A stretch of DNA of 62,109 bases. It comes from a virus. Positions 61,179 to 62,109 of this stretch are shown piece after piece. The notes beneath the pieces were generated by a model. That model saw nothing but the letters and a program-made list of their open reading frames with translations. It searched no databases and was not told where the DNA came from. The position numbers and the translations under genes were made by a program. The number at the start of each line of letters is the position of its first letter. The stretch's first letter is position 1. The DNA lies in the IMG/VR virus record IMGVR_UViG_3300045107_000421, positions 1 through 62,109 of that record. One strand, given 5' to 3'.

Positions 61179-61202
61179 ATTATAGAACAGTTTGCAGAAA
61201 AC
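61179..61202 (-). promoter_or_regulatory. Phage promoter of the recombination operon, beside IS left end
   Basis: Minus strand GTTTTCTGCAAAC (plus 61190-61202), TGTTC, TATAAT (plus ATTATA, 61179-61184). The upstream motif is the outer arm of the IS left-end hairpin. It leads to a 24-nt leader with ribosome binding site before the Rad52-like gene. Confidence 0.8.
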
Positions 61203-62109
61203 CCACACCTTTAGGTGTAGGATGAATGCAAACGCGTACTATTAATATGATACAATATAGTTTAGTAATGATCAAGTCCTTCAAATACCGTCTGTATCCA
61301 ACCAAGCCTCAGATCAAGGATTTAGAGAAAACCTTGTTTCTGTGTCGTCAACTGTACAATACTGCTTTGGAAAAAAGAAAGGAATTATACAAAACCCACA
61401 AGAAAAGCATTGGTTACTATGAACAAGCTAACCAACTACCTAGTTTGAAGGAAGAGCGTCCAGAATACAAGAATGTAAATGCACAGGTTCTTCAGGATGT
61501 ATTGAAAAGGGTAGACAAAGCCTACCAAGGGTTTTTTAGGCGTATCAAAAAAGGTGAAACACCAGGATATCCAAGGTTCAAAGGCGAAGGAAGATATGAC
61601 AGCTTTACTTTTCCTCAAGCAAACGTAACAGGAATCAAGATTCAAGAAGGTAAAAACAGAGTTTTGGTGCATAAGATTGGTTCTATCAAATGCAAGTTTC
61701 ACAGACCGCTTGAAGGTCAAATAAAGACAGCTTCTATAAAAAGGGAGAATGATGAATGGTATATAATTTTCACCTGTATCACAGAACCAAAAAAACTTCC
61801 TGTAAACCAAGATGCAGTTGGAATAGACCTTGGTACTAACCCAAACTTCCTAACCACCTCTGACAGTGAAATGGTTCCTGCTCCTAGGTATTTCAAGAAG
61901 TATGAAAAAACACTCTCCAAAGCACAGAAAATAGTTTCAAAAAGAAAACCTGGTAGCAACAGAAGGAACAAAGCTAAAAGACTGGTTGCTAAAATCCACA
62001 AGAAAATAGCAAACCAAAGAAAGGATTTTCATCACAAGGTAGCAAAAGACTTGGTGAATAAATATGGAACCATAGTACACGAAGACCTAGATATAAAACA
62101 ACTCGCCCA
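61190..62109 (+). mobile_element. Second tnpB-only IS605-type element, cut by window end
   Basis: The left-end hairpin GTTTGCAGAAAA, CCCACACC, TTTA, GGTGTAGG, then TGCAAAC (61190-61234) is followed by TGA-TACAAT (61251-61256) and tnpB at 61268. The right end lies beyond the window. This is the only copy with the canonical left hairpin in front of a long tnpB frame, so it best defines the autonomous-like form. Confidence 0.8.
61268..62109 (+). CDS. tnpB: TnpB RNA-guided nuclease, second copy (truncated by window end)
   Basis: The open frame runs from ATG at 61268 through the last base (280 codons, no stop). It starts IKSFKYRLYPTKPQIKDLEK like the first copy. The first RuvC Asp (VGIDLGTN) and the second acid segment (VHEDLDIKQLA) are present; the zinc finger and third acid are outside the window. 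Identity with the first copy comes in blocks: near-perfect at DNA level over about 61650-61910 and the last ~110 bases, but clearly diverged near codons 40-70 and 210-245. This implies recombination between copies. TACAAT precedes the ATG by 11 nt. Confidence 0.9.
   Translation, partial: MIKSFKYRLYPTKPQIKDLEKTLFLCRQLYNTALEKRKELYKTHKKSIGYYEQANQLPSLKEERPEYKNVNAQVLQDVLKRVDKAYQGFFRRIKKGETPGYPRFKGEGRYDSFTFPQANVTGIKIQEGKNRVLVHKIGSIKCKFHRPLEGQIKTASIKRENDEWYIIFTCITEPKKLPVNQDAVGIDLGTNPNFLTTSDSEMVPAPRYFKKYEKTLSKAQKIVSKRKPGSNRRNKAKRLVAKIHKKIANQRKDFHHKVAKDLVNKYGTIVHEDLDIKQLA

Noticed and set aside
1-62109. tRNA genes
   Set aside because: No segment with a T-loop GTTCRANYC, matching acceptor stem and anticodon arm was found; isolated GGTTCGA-like words lie in coding sequence.
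1-62109. CRISPR array
   Set aside because: The recurrent TTTTCTGCAAAC motif is dispersed, single-copy per site and tied to -10 boxes and gene starts; there are no regularly spaced repeats.
1-62109. Alternative genetic code (TGA or TAG recoded)
   Set aside because: Large genes end cleanly at TAA, TAG and TGA with neighbouring starts close by; no conserved domain is interrupted by a stop.
38756-62109. tnpA (Y1 transposase) partner of tnpB
   Set aside because: No HUH or Y1 motif gene lies next to either tnpB copy; the elements are tnpB-only.
1-62109. Jumbo-phage nucleus or multi-subunit RNA polymerase genes
   Set aside because: No chimallin-, tubulin- or RNA polymerase-like sequence is visible here, so the genome cannot be assigned to that group from this window.

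Overview
The window is about 62 kb of a very AT-rich tailed-phage genome with a contractile tail. It carries a portal, large and probable small terminase, a fused protease-scaffold, a major capsid protein, a tail sheath, two tube paralogues, a gp25-like baseplate protein, a baseplate J-like protein and many large fibre-like proteins. All reading frames use ordinary stop codons. The host cannot be named from the sequence. A class II ribonucleotide reductase, ThyX and many genes that start 6-11 nt after a TATAAT box (leaderless or nearly so) would fit a thermophilic or deep-branching AT-rich bacterium, but that is inference.

Layout. Positions 1-20261 (+) hold baseplate and fibre genes, then protease/scaffold, major capsid protein, head-tail connectors, sheath and tube genes. 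Positions 20244-23170 (-) hold the terminase genes. Positions 23229-24186 (+) are a two-gene island with a membrane-anchored protein and a small helix-turn-helix protein. Positions 24183-34545 (-) hold a gp25-like baseplate protein, fibres, a run of small genes (thioredoxin-like, membrane protein, GroES-like, coiled coils), a class II ribonucleotide reductase split over two genes and a RuvC-like resolvase. A probable cell-wall hydrolase follows at 34820-35527 (-). Positions 35634-43935 (+) hold more virion genes interrupted by a TnpB element. Positions 43990-48217 (-) encode a lipoprotein, a secreted zinc metalloprotease and an SF2 helicase. Positions 48612-56019 (-) hold baseplate/tail genes, the portal and a membrane protein. 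Positions 56156-61154 (-) hold DNA metabolism: OB-fold protein, dUTPase, ThyX, HNH protein, RecA and a Rad52-like annealing protein.

Two layers of non-coding structure stand out. First, a promoter family with consensus TAGGTTTTCTGCAAAC, about 5 bp, then TATAAT (usually preceded by TGC) recurs about nine times on both strands. It has no normal -35 box and looks like a phage-specific activated promoter. Second, IS200/IS605-type tnpB-only elements and deletion derivatives are scattered at 10478-10668, 34582-34808, 35537-35602, 38756-40106 and 61190 to the window end. Their left-end hairpins contain the same TTTCTGCAAAC sequence and, at 10.6 kb and 61.2 kb, sit directly against a TATAAT box. The mobile element and the phage promoter network are therefore physically interlocked. 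One mini-element (34582-34808) lacks tnpB and instead holds a chain of perfect hairpins that looks like a structured RNA ending in the TnpB guide-RNA scaffold.
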